Source of the DNA: Sorghum bicolor
Taxonomy: Eukaryota; Streptophyta; Magnoliopsida; Poales; Poaceae
Length of the DNA stretch: 64,000 bases
Assembly: GCF_000003195.3 (NCBI RefSeq)
Contig: NC_012873.2
Coordinates: 17,670,010 to 17,734,009, forward strand
Direction: 5' to 3'
Positions within the stretch are counted from its first letter, which is position 1. Each line of letters starts with the position of its first letter. Shown one piece after another: positions 33,189 through 45,550 of this stretch. The translations under genes were made by a program, and so were the position numbers. Under the pieces are notes generated by a model. The model did no database searches and had not been told where the DNA came from. It saw only the letters and a program-made list of their open reading frames with translations.

Positions 33189-34765
33189 TCTAGCGCCCCC
33201 ACCGTTGAAGAAGTTGCTACGGGCACTCTGACCCAGGAGGAGACCGACACGGCTGTCCCGACCAAGGAGGAGAGCGCGGTGACTACTCCCCCTCCGAGTA
33301 GTGGAGCAGGAGAGGGGATCAGAGCTCCATCACCTGCTCGGGTGGAGGAGCCACCCGTTGAAGCTAGGACGCCGGAGGACATGCCCGACCTTGGAAAGGG
33401 ACTAGTGACAGCCTCGGCCATGGTGGGGTGGAGTACCCAGGGCGAGGAGGCCCAAGCAGGCTCCGACGATGAAGTGGAGGAGATCCAAGGGCACCCTCAC
33501 GATGGGCGCCAGCATATTTATGTCTAGTGCCAGCGTGTAGACCACTGGGCTGGCCACGAGGAGATCGCCGAAGTCGAAGAGGCGGAGAGAGTGGAGCGGG
33601 CCGCCAAGAGGCTTGTCAACGAGGTTAAGGTAAGCGACCTGCCAACTTTGAAAAATAGTCAGTCTGATCAAAACTTTGTCATACGTTTGTATGTGTTCGC
33701 AGAACGCAATGAAAATGGCAAAATATCATAAAAGATGTTTCGACCAGATTGATAGAATTGTGGCCGAGAACAAGGCCCTAACATTGGAGGTGGACTGCCT
33801 TCGGTTAGAGGCCGAGAAGGAGGCCAAGGAGAAGGCTGCTCAAGAGGAGCGCATGCTGGACCTGACTCGGTGACTAGCCGACAAGGACCGCGAGAAGAAG
33901 AGTAATGCTGGGTGTTGGAACCAGTCGTGATGCACAATATGTTGGGTTCTTTTAGTTTAACAGTTATTGCTGTAGGTCTAGAGGAGGAAATAGAGTGCCT
34001 CCAGAAGGAGAAGAATCAGCTCGACCAGGAGCGCGCTCGCATGCTCGAGAACGAGCGGAAGGTCGGAGAGGTGCTGAAAACGAGAAATCAGGAGCTCACT
34101 AGTAAGATCAGTTTTGATGCGGCAAGTGTAAATTCTTTTATTTTCATAGTTTGATATTGGTTCCTCCCTTTTTTAAACCTTGTCATAGTGCTCAAGGCCA
34201 ACACGAAGAAGCATCTCGAGGACCTAGTCAAGGACTGTGACTCGTGGAAAGGCAATTGTATTCAGATCTAGAAGGGAGTGTCCCTAGTGCTAGATCTGAT
34301 CAGTCCAGAGCTCCCTGAAGACCAGCCCCGCGCATAGAGGCAAACCCCTATTGAAAAAGCGCAGCATGCATGGGGTTGGCTTCAATAGTTCGTCAAGGAC
34401 GCAGGGGAGTACGCCGGAGGCCACGTCCTGAGTATGGTACGTGCTCACTACCCCCTGATTGATCTCTCTCACCTGGAAGGGGGTACCCCCAGGAGGTTGG
34501 CCCGAAGGAGGCGGATGACCTTTGTGTCAGTCTGCTCGTCTTGTCGTCGACGGTGATCGGCGATATCAACCTCTATGGGACGTCTACTCCCCCTAATCAA
34601 CCGAGTTCAGAGAGATCGACCTGGGAGTGGTCGGAGACGTCTGCTGCGGGGGATGGGCGATCAACACCTACGGTCTCGACCAGCCAGGCACCGGTGGCCC
34701 CAACCTCTTCAACGGCACCGGAGGCCCGTGCCAGCGAGCAGCCTGAGCAGCAGGCCCCGGCTTAG
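33189..34765 (+). pseudogene. Antisense gene remnant of the RIRE2-like Tat element, right part
   Basis: Continues the exon broken at 25343 (SAPTVEEVATGTLTQEE, acidic and Pro-rich) to a donor GTAAGC at 33630. A stop TAG lies at 33525-33527. After an acceptor at 33701-33702, a coiled-coil exon follows (MKMAKYHKRCFDQIDRIVAENKAL), with a stop in it near 33871. Further coiled-coil pieces lie at 33978-34130 (EEEIECLQKEKNQL) and a Ser/Thr/Pro-rich end at 34600-34765. The layout (mobile element gene ending in coiled coils, convergent with pol) matches the antisense genes of Tat-1 and Tat-2, though the sequences differ greatly. Stops show that it is dead. Confidence 0.6.
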
Positions 34766-35063
34766 TCTGTAGGTTTAGACTAGGGTCCGCCCAGACGGGC
34801 TTTTATTGTAAACTTTGCTTGGAAAGTTTGTAATAAAGTCTAGATTTGTAAACCATGGTTTTGAGCGCTGTAAATAATTTATGAGAGTGATGTATCACTA
34901 AAATGAAGATTGTCGAGTACCCTTGTTTAATTTTGTTGTTGTGGTGTGTCGAGAACAAACAATATCATTCTTGTCGAATAATCTGCATATAAGGAGGTAT
35001 AGAGCAAAAACAAAAACTTGTTATTATTCATGAGGAAAAAGATACAAGCAAGATAGACTGCTT
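34766..35063. other. Spacer between convergent antisense gene and pol
   Basis: AT-rich, with AATAAA-like stretches after the plus-strand gene (near 34830); probably the 3' UTRs of both genes. No ORF of note. Confidence 0.4.
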
Positions 35064-35500
35064 CTAGGGGTAAAACCGCCGTAGTTTATCTATGTGCCAG
35101 GAGTTAGGAAAACTTGTTCTGTCTGGGTAAGCCAGTCTGTAAGAGGTGGGATGCGTGACTTCGGCGACCACGAAAGGTCCTTCCCAGGGCGTGGATAGCT
35201 TGTGCATTCCTTCCTAGCTTGTTTTCCATTTGAGCACTAGATCACCGACCATGAAAGCAGTGCTCTTTGACATTCTTCTTGTAATATCGTCGCATAGATT
35301 CGAGGTACTTTGCTATTCAGAGGCAAAAATCTAACCTTTTTCCTCTGTGCAGTTGATTTCAAGTTCTCTACCGTGGTCTGCTGAAGATTAGTCGAAATGC
35401 TCGACTCTTGGAGATCCGAACACTATGTCAGAGGGGAGTACCACCTCGGCCCCGTATACCATGAAATAGGGGGATACACCAGTGTTTCGACTAGGCTGTG
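35064..35500 (-). pseudogene. Integrase C-terminus of the RIRE2-like Tat element
   Basis: On the minus strand: SPYFMVYGAEVVLPSDIVFGSP (about 35480-35405), then frameshifted pieces, and at the end NSWHIDKLRRFYP with stop TAG at 35066-35064. This is the usual end of Tat Pol (SW-I--LR-FYP). The upstream part is cut at 35500 by the insertion of a CRM-type LTR and element B. Confidence 0.7.
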
Positions 35501-35578
35501 TGATATGACCACGCCACCAAGCAAGATGTCACAAGCTCCAAGTCAAGCTACACCCACTCAAGTTTCACCTACACCGAC
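35501..35578 (+). repeat. First 78 bp of a second CRM-type LTR, plus strand
   Basis: Starts TGATATGACC and encodes MSQAPSQAT in the same way as the LTRs of the CRM-like element at 25344-33188, but in opposite orientation. Cut at 35578 by element B. Confidence 0.75.
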
Positions 35579-36917
35579 TGTTGACACTTGCTAACACCAC
35601 TTGAATACTAGGTTGTCATCCCCAGCATGGCACTAGAGTGTACTATGGTATTTATACGCATACAGATAATCCACAAGCGTACGGATACCGTTGAAGCTTT
35701 TACCCGGTTAAAGGTTTTAACGTATCCACAGGGAAACGGGAGAACCAACTACGCTCTAACTTAACCTAGATAGATAGATAGTGTAAATAGGAAAGATGGT
35801 AGAATTGAATAAGAACAATATTAAAGGTAAGATAACAGTGAGTGATAATATGGGAATAAAGAGTTGACCAATCTAGTATATGGGCGATGGTAGCATAATA
35901 GAGAGGATAACTATGGTTTCTCTACTTCAAAGTGATATGTCTATGTCTGGGACGAACCACGTGATAAGAATACACCACAAAGGATGCTTATCCATAGGCC
36001 GATAAACCCTACCCATCCTGCTAACAAGAGGTGGACTACAGGGGACCCAAGTAACTGTCACCTACGCGGCCTACCACATGATCCAGCTAGACAGGGGATA
36101 TCCACAAGTAATCTAGGTCTAAGCACCTCGCTTACACCTATACTACAACTCTCACCTATAGCGTCCTATAGATTAGAAGTACTCAAAAGAGTTGTGAACC
36201 AGAACATACATGATTAGTAATTGCATAATAAATTAGAAGTAGATTACCAGAGTCATCCCATGAGCAAGCTTGATTAGAGCTTGATCATGACGAAGTACAA
36301 CCGGAGGAAGAACCGACAGGCCGACCTCTCCTCCAATCCTCCCTCGCTCTCCATCTTGCTACTATCTAGATCTACTCTAGTTTAGAGAAGAGAGGAGAGT
36401 TCTCATCTCTAAACCCTAGCTTTTGCTCTGTCTATGAATAATGAATAATGATCAAGGGGGTGCCTCCTCCAGGGGCCAGGGGGTCTGCTTATATAGTCCC
36501 CTCAAGTGAACCTAGGCCGTCGGATCAAACCGACATTGATTGAACGGTTATTCTTGATCCTTTAGGTCGGTGGAGCATAATCCGTGAGATTGAGCGTGAT
36601 TGGCCGAAATAGGTGGGTGGGCGCCCTAAGGACTTGGGCGGGCGCCCTGTCCCTGAGCCCTCTCGGCTTCCGCTTTGTTCCCGTGGCTTCTGGAGTCTTC
36701 TAGAAGATAGAAAATTGCGTGGCACGTTAATATCTCTATGTAAACCCAACGTGTGGGCCTTTCTTCCGTATTTCCTGATAACCCCCTGCAGAAATAGACA
36801 AACACCAAAACTCGTGGAATTCTGTTAGATAAAACCCTAAGTCTGGGTGTTTGTTGCATTTGGATGCTTTTCTTTATTTATTTGTTGATTATATTTGGTA
36901 CTTAAGGACCGTCAACA
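35579..36917 (-). repeat. 3' LTR of element B (1339 bp)
   Basis: On the minus strand it starts TGTTGACGGTCC at 36917 and ends GTGTCAACA at 35579. Tandem GC motif at 36613-36655. (TAGA) repeats at 35767-35782. Confidence 0.85.
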
Positions 36918-36932
36918 ACTCCCCCAAGCTTA
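36918..36932 (-). other. Polypurine tract of element B
   Basis: Minus strand AAGCTTGGGGGAGT next to the LTR; the same tract occurs in the pol-less element at 63023-63037. Confidence 0.75.
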
Positions 36933-39900
36933 CCTCTTGCTCTTCCCTGAGCAAAGATGGACTCAAGAGTTTCTACAGTGATTTTATGCCTTAAAGGTAC
37001 ACATGCGTTCAAACAAGATCTCATCTCTAGGTTAAGGTAAACTGTTAAGATTTAAACTTACTCATATTACCTTCCACCATGGGGCTTGCAACCGTCACTT
37101 GTGTCTTGAGCAGTTAAAAGATAGAACGGTCAAGTCAAGCACCATGTCTCTTGTTCTTTGATCAACTATAGCTCTGGGGTTTTTGTAGATTTTCAAATAA
37201 AACTCAGAGATTCCTTGTATGACTCTCTCTAGTCTCTCTTTTGTGGTATTTCTGGATCCTTACCAAGGCAGTGATGGTGTATGCCTTCTCTCAAAGTATG
37301 TGGTATTTTTGGTATGAGGCATAGTGACATTGCCTTCTCTCTCATCCTACTCTAATAAGGTTTTGATATCTGGAGCTCATAGGTGGGAGACAACTAATAC
37401 ATACTTACAAGACATTTATTGCATAGTCAAACCATGGATCCAGAGGAACAAGTCAATAAGTCAATATCAAGATGTGCATGTGTGGCGAATGAACGGTGTA
37501 TGGTGATAATGGTGAAAGCAATGGCGAAAGTCTAATTCAACTTTTGCTCTTTTGAGGGGATACATACCTTTCTTGCTCTTTGAAACTTTTGAGGAGAATG
37601 AGATGCTCTATATTATTATTTATTATTTTTTTCTTTTCTCTCAGGTGGGTATCTTGTACCCCTAATTCTACTGTCGGACACTTGTCCATTTTTACCTCCC
37701 GTCTCACTTTTTCTTTTCTTCGAGGTTCCGGGCACTTGCCCCTTTTTATTTCCTCGTATTTTTCTTTTTTTCTTCTTTTTTTAGAGCACTCACCCTCCTG
37801 GAATAATGTAGCAAGTGGTAGTAACCAAAATAACTCGAGCATTTATTTCACGGGGAATAACAGGGATGTGATAATGTTTTTGGCTATTCTCTCCTGGATA
37901 GGAGTAGAATAATTTTGGGTGAATCTAGAGATGGAAATGAGTGGATGTATGTGGATGCGTACTTCCGGAGTAGATGCAGCATGTATGAGTGAACGTGCAA
38001 GTGAATCTTGATTTTAACTGCATGACAAGCTCCTAAGGGTCTACACAGTTTGACCACACTCAATGCTCATAAGTAGTAAAAAGTAAATGTATGGTTCATA
38101 GTCTAATAAGCATGTATATGTGGCTGTGGTAGGATTTTAAAATCTCATCATACAGGAACTCATCATGCAACATTTTTAAGATTTTCAAAGATAAAATTCT
38201 CCAGAATTCTAGCATCTCTAGGAACAGATAAACAGCAGCTCAACCTTCTCATATCGTATCCATTAACGACTTGGACTTTAGATCAAGTACTCTTCCCACA
38301 AGTTTAGGTTTAGAGCAAATCATAATTCATAACAGTCATGCCCAAACTTGAGAGAGAGCTCAAATTTGAAAACTAGGTAATTGGCAGAGCAACTATTCAT
38401 CATATCCATGTGAGAGCTTATCATGAGGGTCCATAGCAAACTTTATTTATTTATTTATTTAGCAAACTAAGCAAAGGTATATATAAGCACAAAATCTTTA
38501 TTTGGGTTTTTATGATTATGCATCTTTTTATTATTTGAGTAAAGTATAAACGCGAGTAGAAACACTTAGCTGGATAGATGGGGGTGCTCTCCCCTAAGCT
38601 GGATTTTGACATAATTTCTTCTGATGTAGCTAGCAGGTGGCAGAGGTGTATTTGAATGTCGGCAGCACCCTGACAGCAATTAGGATGTCCTCCATCTACT
38701 AGTCTTCTTTGATCCTTGAATTCTGTGGAGCTCAAATAGACAACAAAGCTTTGTGGAACTAGTTAAGTATTAGCATAAATATCTAGCCTTTATCATGTTG
38801 AGCCTCCTCAATAAATGTTACTCTCCTTGGTAGGATCATAAATTTATTTTTATATTTTCATTTCTATAGGACAGTAATATATTTATTTTATTTTTACGCC
38901 ACCACAGTGAATGTACTTATGGGTTTTATGCCATGAGCATACTCACATGGGGCTTACTATTTTTAACATTTTTATTTTCTTTTCAAGATAGCATGATTAA
39001 CTGACAAGCTATTAAGGAAAGTCAATAATTTGAGGGAAAAGGGAATGCAGAAAGGATAAATATAGATAACTACCGATTTTACCTTTCGGCGAGGGTTCAA
39101 TGTTTTAAGTCTTCTGAACAAGACTTCTCACCGTGTTCATGCTTTAGGTGCGTCATTTGATTCAGGTGTGGACCTTGACGTCTGCACCTCTTGATATGGT
39201 GTCACCCATGTTCTTCGTTTGCCCAGTAGTTCGAAGTGCGGTGTTGGCAGCATCCTGCTCAGTGTGTGTTGTACTCATAGATCCAGGTCCTTCACTTGGT
39301 AGAGTCTGAGAGATGAAAAATCCTCCATGTTTCTCAAAATGTGTCCTACTCATAGAGACAAGGCATAGATCAAGTGCATGGGTCCTGTTGGTGGAAAACA
39401 CCAACAGAACAAAAAGTGTATTTTGTTCTTCTCTAACCTTAAGCATAGTGAGCAAGACAAATTTGATGGATAATAAGATCATGAGTGTAGTATTGAAAAC
39501 ATTTGTCAGATCAGATCGCTCAACCTTATGGAAAGATAATCTATCTATGTATATGTCTTTTTCTTTATATCTTCCCAAAGATTGAGTGTGCAACAGTCTA
39601 GCTCATATGATTAGGAGTGTGGGATCATGGAGGTAGTACTAGGAACAAAGATTAAAGGACTAAACATGTTGAATCAGTTAGGTTGGTTAATTTGAAGTTA
39701 TAAATCATACATGTTTGTCTCTTTATTTATGTGAACGCCAGAACGAAGGAGAAGATTATAAAAGTGATAGTCACAAATCTTAAGATGTTACCTTACTTGA
39801 AGAGTGATGGCACAGTATCACCTTGTGGAAGCTTTCCTTTCTTAGCGGTTGTGAATCGTGTTTGTGGCACCCTCCATGAGTCATCTCTTATGAGCTATGT

Positions 39901-40005
39901 CTTCCTTGTGTAACTTGTTAAACTTCATGTGTCTCTCTCTTTGTCTCCAATGTGAGTTTATCTCAGGACTTCCCAGGTTGATATTGAAAGTTTTCCTGTA
40001 GGGGT
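36933..40005 (-). other. Noncoding 3' region of element B
   Basis: No supported gene in 3 kb. Short palindromes GGGCACTTGCCC (37730-37741) and GGACACTTGTCC (37676-37687) match those of the pol-less element near 62268-62394. (TTTA)n at 38443-38461. 39166-40005 aligns with 12738-13575 of element A. Confidence 0.6.
40001..40005. repeat. Target-site duplication of the solo LTR, left copy
   Basis: GGGGT, repeated at 51417-51421 right after the LTR end. Element A has the sequence once, uninterrupted (near 13571-13576). Confidence 0.85.
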
Positions 40006-40884
40006 TGTTGACGGTTCTTAAGTATCAATTTTAATTATCAAATAAACAATAGAAAGGACCAATATAAAAACAACACCTAGAATTAGGGTTTGATCTGACA
40101 GAATTCCACGAGTTTTGTTGTTTATCTGTCTCTGTAGGGGGTTATCAGGAAATAAGGAAGAAAGGCCCACATGTCGGGATTACATAGAGATATCAACGCA
40201 CCGTGCAATTTTCAACCATCTACAAGACTCTAGAAGCCACGGGAAGGAAGCAGAGGCCGAAGAGAGCCAGGCCCAGGGCGCCCGCCCTCTGTTGGATGCC
40301 AATCAGGACTCTTTTCACACACGACGTTCCACCGACCTAAAGGATCAAGGATAACCGTCCAATCAATGTCGGTTTGATCCAATGGCTCACGTTCACTTGA
40401 GGGGACTATAAAACCAGACCCCCTGGCCCCTGGAGGAGACAAGTTTATCATACAGTTGAGGGTAGCCCTCGAAGGAAAACCTCTTCTCTAAATAAAATTT
40501 CTTTTTAGGCTTAGCAACCAATGTAAGTAGAAATAGATCTTCTAGTTTCTACTAGATTGAGAGAGATAGAGTGGAGGTGTAGATTGGAGGAAGCCCGGCC
40601 TGTCGGTGTCTACTCCGAGCTTGTACCTGCGGGATCAAGTTCTGCTTACCCAAGGCTTGCTCCTAGGATTCTTCAGTATTCCGACTTCTAAATTCTAGTA
40701 AGTTCTTGTTTTATTGTTCTTTTGGTTTATGAGTTTACTTTAATCTCTTCGCGTTCAGTTTAGAGTAATCATCTCTAGCGTAGACGTGGTGTTTAAGCTA
40801 GGATACTCATAGATATTCCCTGACTAGCTAGACCGTGGTAGTAGCGAGGAACGTGACATTTCCGAGTTACCTTTGCAGACCATA
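40006..40884 (+). repeat. Solo Athila-like LTR, left part
   Basis: Starts TGTTGACGG directly after GGGGT and runs to the CCATA target of the nested Tekay-like element. Together with 51085-51416 it makes 1211 bp, a full LTR. One GC motif (40278-40292) is left of the usual pair. Confidence 0.85.
40880..40884. repeat. Target-site duplication of the nested Tekay-like element, left copy
   Basis: CCATA before TGTAGCACCC; the second copy is 51080-51084 after TTACA. Confidence 0.85.
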
Positions 40885-43800
40885 TGTAGCACCCAGTTTT
40901 AAGAACAAAACCAGATACACACCATATGTGAGCCTAGGAAGTCAATATAGCCATAAATAGGGGTAATATCAATAGACAATGCTTATATATAACGAACTTA
41001 GCATAAAAGATATAACCTTAGATAGCAAACAGCGGAAAGACACTCCGTTCTTCATGCGAAAGCTCCAAATCCACAGGGGCAACTGACTGGTTGAGCACAA
41101 GCCTAAAATCTTTTCCAAGCCTGCAATCTGGTACCCATCCGGGATTTGTATCCAAATAAAATGTAAAGGCAAGCGTAAGTACATCTCGTACTCAGCAAGA
41201 ATAACATAGGATTCATGAGGCTCAAAGGCTAGACACTGGTTGAACTGCATGTAGCTTTTAGTTGTCACAATTTTAGCATATGAGTAGCATCAAGTTGTCA
41301 AATCCCGTATTAAACTCATGATCAGGTAAAGTGAATAAAGAATAGCATAAACAACATATTAACAATAATAACATTAAAGATTTGCCATTAGTGATCATTT
41401 TTTCTGTATTGGTCCAAGGCCACTCGTGACCTTGAGCATGGCTGATATATCAGTTTTACACTCTGCAGAGGTTGTACACTTTCACTGTGAGTCATGATTT
41501 ACCCTTTCGCCCGAGGCCTGTCGACCTCTTAGCCCACTACCAAGGAAGACCGGCAGGGTTCACTATGAAGCCTTTCAAAGGTTCGTCTAACAAGTTAGGG
41601 CCGCTTGGTTTCGTTAGTCAGTCCGTGTGACTCACCCGCAGGAATCCACGGTCTGCTATCCCCCATTTGCGCCACAAGGGTAACGACTAACAAACTAGAA
41701 AAGGTCCTCATAATGAGCTAAAGCCAGAGCCATGTATCCCTCACAGCTGTACTGTATGTCCCGGATGGTCAGATACAGATAAGCCCTTATGGAGAGAAAC
41801 CTGAGCACCATAAGTTGCTAAAAAGTCATCTTTTAATATTTATTGCATATTCCATTAAACAAATTACAAGATCATGGTTTAGTGGAGCACTAGCATAAGC
41901 TACCCAATGCAAAACCATAGGTGACAAGGTATGAGATCAATACTAGGAAATCCTTAGCAAGGAGAAACATGCAATATGAATTGTGTGATTAATGTTATTA
42001 GGAAACAAGGATGATCCCATGCTATACTTGCCTTGAAACTCAGATCCTTCTTTTGGTTCCAAACCTTCCACAATCTGCTTCTTGAACACCACGTAAAAGC
42101 TCACCGACTAAACTCAGTCATCACATCAACAACAATCATCCAGAGGCAATCATACAAAGTAAAACAAACCTATAATTAGAACAATACACCAACAGTAGCA
42201 AATAAAGATAAAAAGTTTATAAAACAAATCTACATCGCTCTACGATCACACAGACGTAAAGATCACGAAAATCGGAGCTATAACGAAGAAGTTATGATTT
42301 TCCTAAGATTTCCTTTAATAAAATAATAGATTAAAACTAAGTTCAGATTTAAAAAGTTGGAAGCATGTATAATAGAGCTACTAATCTATAGATTACGCAA
42401 AAACGAATCTAACGCAATTTGAACGGATCAAATCGGAGTTAAAACGAAGAATATATGAATTTTCTAAGATTTTCTTTAGAAAAACAATTAATTAATTTGG
42501 GTCACGGAATTAAAAAGTTTCAACTGAGAAAACAGTGTTACTAACACGTAGATCTTTTGAATAGAAAACCAACGCAATTTGAACGAGTCAAAACGGAAAT
42601 GAGATGAATATTTTATGAGTAAAACAAATCCAGTGGCAATGTGGTAATTTGCTGAAAACGTATTTTTGAATAAAACCAGCACGGAGTACGTTTTTTAAGC
42701 TATGAAAGCGTATTTTGAATCTGAGCAGACGGGAATACGCTTTCAGAGTTAGGAAGCGTATTTTGGAAATCCGCAAAGGACTGCGGGTTGACTCTTTAAA
42801 AACATTGGGGTTTCTTTTGCAAAAGTCACGGCCGAAGGGGGTATCCTTCGATTTAGGCCGTCGGATCGCGAATGGGTGGCTAAGATTAGATCGGGGGGAA
42901 GAGAGAAGACCGCCGGCCGGAGCTGGGGTAGGCCGCGGCGGCGCCATGGCCGGAGTTGGCCGGCGTTGCTCAATCGACCGACTCAAAGCGCTAGAACGTG
43001 AACCAAAAACACCGGGACATGGAGAAACTTACCGAGAGCTCACCTAGGGCTAAAACGGAGTCGAGGAGCGGCTCGGGCACGCTCGCGACGTAGGAAGGCA
43101 GACGGCGACCTCTGCAAAAGTTCGGCGAGGTTACATGGAGCGTAGAGAGCATGAAAACACGAGAAATAAGGCTTGGCAGAGTCGCAAGCACGATAAGAAG
43201 CTCGGTATGGAGCTTACGGGAGCAAAGCTACGGCACTACGGAATTTCGAGCGCGGCGCGGATCTCGGCGGCGTTCTATGGCTCGGCTGCGGCGGCTGCTC
43301 GACCTAGAGTTGGGGTAGGGGGGTTTGGCAGAGCTGGGGTGCTATTTAAGGCCCCCTCGGCGTGCGGGGCAAGCCAACCGCGAGGATCACGCGCGGCCGT
43401 TGCTCAAACTCGGGCAGACTCCGGCTCCGTCACGAGGTGGAAGAAAGCCCTGACAGGTGGGCCCCACCTGTCTGCGACTCAGGGCGCGGAACCTGCTTGT
43501 TAGTGGAACGAGAGAGGGGACCGGATGCTGGCGCGGGGGAAAAAAAGCTGGGCCGCGGCTCCTGCGCGCCTTGGGCCGAGAAGAAGAAGAAAAAGGGGGG
43601 AGGAAGGATCTGGGCCTTCGGGCCGAATTCCATGAGAGGGAGGAGGAGAAAATAAATCTCTTTTTTTTCTTTTAAACCTATTTCAAATTTAATTTTGAAA
43701 TCTGTTTGAAACATATTTTTGAACCTTAGTCAAAACCACTCATTACAATAAATCAAATGCAAAGACATGAATGCTCAAACAAGTTACTAGCTCCTATGGT

Positions 43801-43911
43801 AAATTTTAATTTAAAGAAAAATATTATTTTTCCTATAGTTTATGAGCACAAAAATATACAATTAAAACCATTTCTCATATTTTGGAAACTTGCTAATTTT
43901 AGGGTGTTACA
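40885..43911 (-). repeat. 3' LTR of the decayed Tekay-like element
   Basis: TGTAGCACCC...GGTGTTACA as read on the plus strand; about 97-98 percent like 48012-51079 by eye. The GC-rich part 42840-43640 contains overlapping ORFs on both strands that appear in both LTRs. A TATA-like TTAAATAG is on the minus strand near 43344. No gene. Confidence 0.85.
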
Positions 43912-43950
43912 ATTCTACCCCCCTTAAAATGAATCTCGTCCTCGAGATTC
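43912..43950 (-). other. Polypurine tract and preceding hairpin
   Basis: Minus strand: GAATCTCG, loop AGGA, CGAGATTC (43950-43931), then ATTTTAAGGGGGGTAGAAT next to the LTR. Same arrangement as at 8125-8160 of the young element. Confidence 0.75.
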
Positions 43951-45550
43951 GGTTGGTGCTTACTCAAACAACTGAGGATATGATTTTCTTAAATCTCCTT
44001 CTGTTTTACAAATAGCCTCCTCTTCGGTGCACAGATTCCACTGGACTTTGTACATCCTAAAAATCCAACTCCTGGTCACCCTTTCTATTGTTTCCAAAAT
44101 TTCTTACCAGGTACTCTTGTATGTGAAATCCGATTTAACAATCAATTCTTCTAACGACATCCGCTCTTATGGCACACGAAAGTACTTTTTAAGTTGAGAC
44201 TCATGGAAGACATCATACACTCCTCCTAAACTTCCAGGTAGCTCTATTTGGTAAGCCACTTCGTTCCATATTTCCTACATCTTGAATGGCCTGACATACC
44301 TTGGTGCTAACTTTCCTTTCATATTAAACCTCCACACACTTCTCTTAGGTGACACCTCCAAATACTCATAGTTTCACACTTTGGAACTAATTCTCTTCTC
44401 AGATGTCAACATAACTCTTATGTCGAGTCTGTGCCACCCTTAAGTTATCTTTGATCACTTCTCACTTGTTATTCAGCATCTCTTAGAACTTCTAGCCCAA
44501 ACACTTATGTTCTCCCGTTTGATTCCAAATCAACAGGGTTCTACACTTACATCCATACCAGCTTTCAAAAGGCTCCCACTGAAGGCTCCTCTACTAACTG
44601 TTGTTCTAAGAAAACTTCGCATACGGTAAACTCTTTGTACCATACTGCAATACACAAGCTCACCACATATCTTCTAAGTAATCTCTTTGCAGTTCTTGTG
44701 GTTCCCAAATGAGTAATTAGTAGAGCTCATTTGGCAGTACTAGTGACATCACCCAGTTCAACACTCAACCCTTCAAACTTCAGTGTCATTTGAACTCCTC
44801 TAGCACACTCTTTATGCTCTGAGCATTCGCAAAGGCTTTCTCTCCTTCAAGTGATAGCATTTTTTCCCAGTCATAACTCTTGATTCACTCAAATCCATCG
44901 ACAATGTGACCAGCTCAATCCAACTTCCTAAAGATGCCCTTTAGATACTTACATTCTACGCAGATATCACTCCTACATTCAAGAGGTTAGTATCTCCATG
45001 ATCCACTATGGTCACCTTCACATCACGTGTCAGGTGGTCCAACTTACTTAGTTGACTCAAGCACAAGCCATTACTTTCCTTGTGTAGAGCACATCTAGGG
45101 TCTTGATGGGATAGAAAAACTCTATTTGTCAATCTTTATAACACCTTCAATGAACCATTGATATAATCTTATTATTCCAAATCAGTCTCTTAGTCACTCT
45201 TATGTCAAGATCACATTGGCCCTAGCAAACCTATGATAGCCTCTTGCCATATCTATAAAACTCTAAGTCTCATTCACTTCCTTTGGTGGTTTCCAGCTCT
45301 TGCATCTTTAACTTTCTTAAGTCCATAATTAAAGATGACGTCTCCTAGATGACAACTAGAACACACTGGTTGTGCTCTCTTTAGCAATGAAGTCTTTTGA
45401 GTCTCCGTAGAATCAACAGTAGATGTAGCTTATCCACTTCATAAGTTGTCAAGTGACCAATTTCACGAACTTGAGCCAAGATAGATAATTATAATCATGG
45501 GATATCTCCAGAGACAACTTCTCACTTCATGCTAAATTGAAAGGGCCTTA
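43951..45550 (-). pseudogene. Decayed integrase and chromodomain of the Tekay-like Pol
   Basis: Minus-strand fragments in changing frames. 44060-43965: YKVQWNLCTEEEA...LRKSYPQLFE, a chromodomain in which the ATWE core is lost. 44260-44160: NEVAYQIELPGSL and FHESQLKKYFRVP. 44590-44300: pieces of the KCRT...QTGE / RHKSYVD region of integrase. A trace of the integrase core is near 44940-44880. Stops and indels every few dozen bases: no product possible. Rightward of about 45000 the assignment is weak. Confidence 0.7.

Noticed and set aside
33165..33527. 120-codon plus ORF starting in the CRM-type LTR and running into the Tat gene
   Set aside because: A chance fusion across an insertion boundary; the two halves belong to different elements.
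42715..43714. ORFs in the GC-rich block of the decayed Tekay-like LTR, again at 49993-50882
   Set aside because: Open in both LTRs only because the LTRs are alike; frames shift between the two copies (for example the G-run near 50760).
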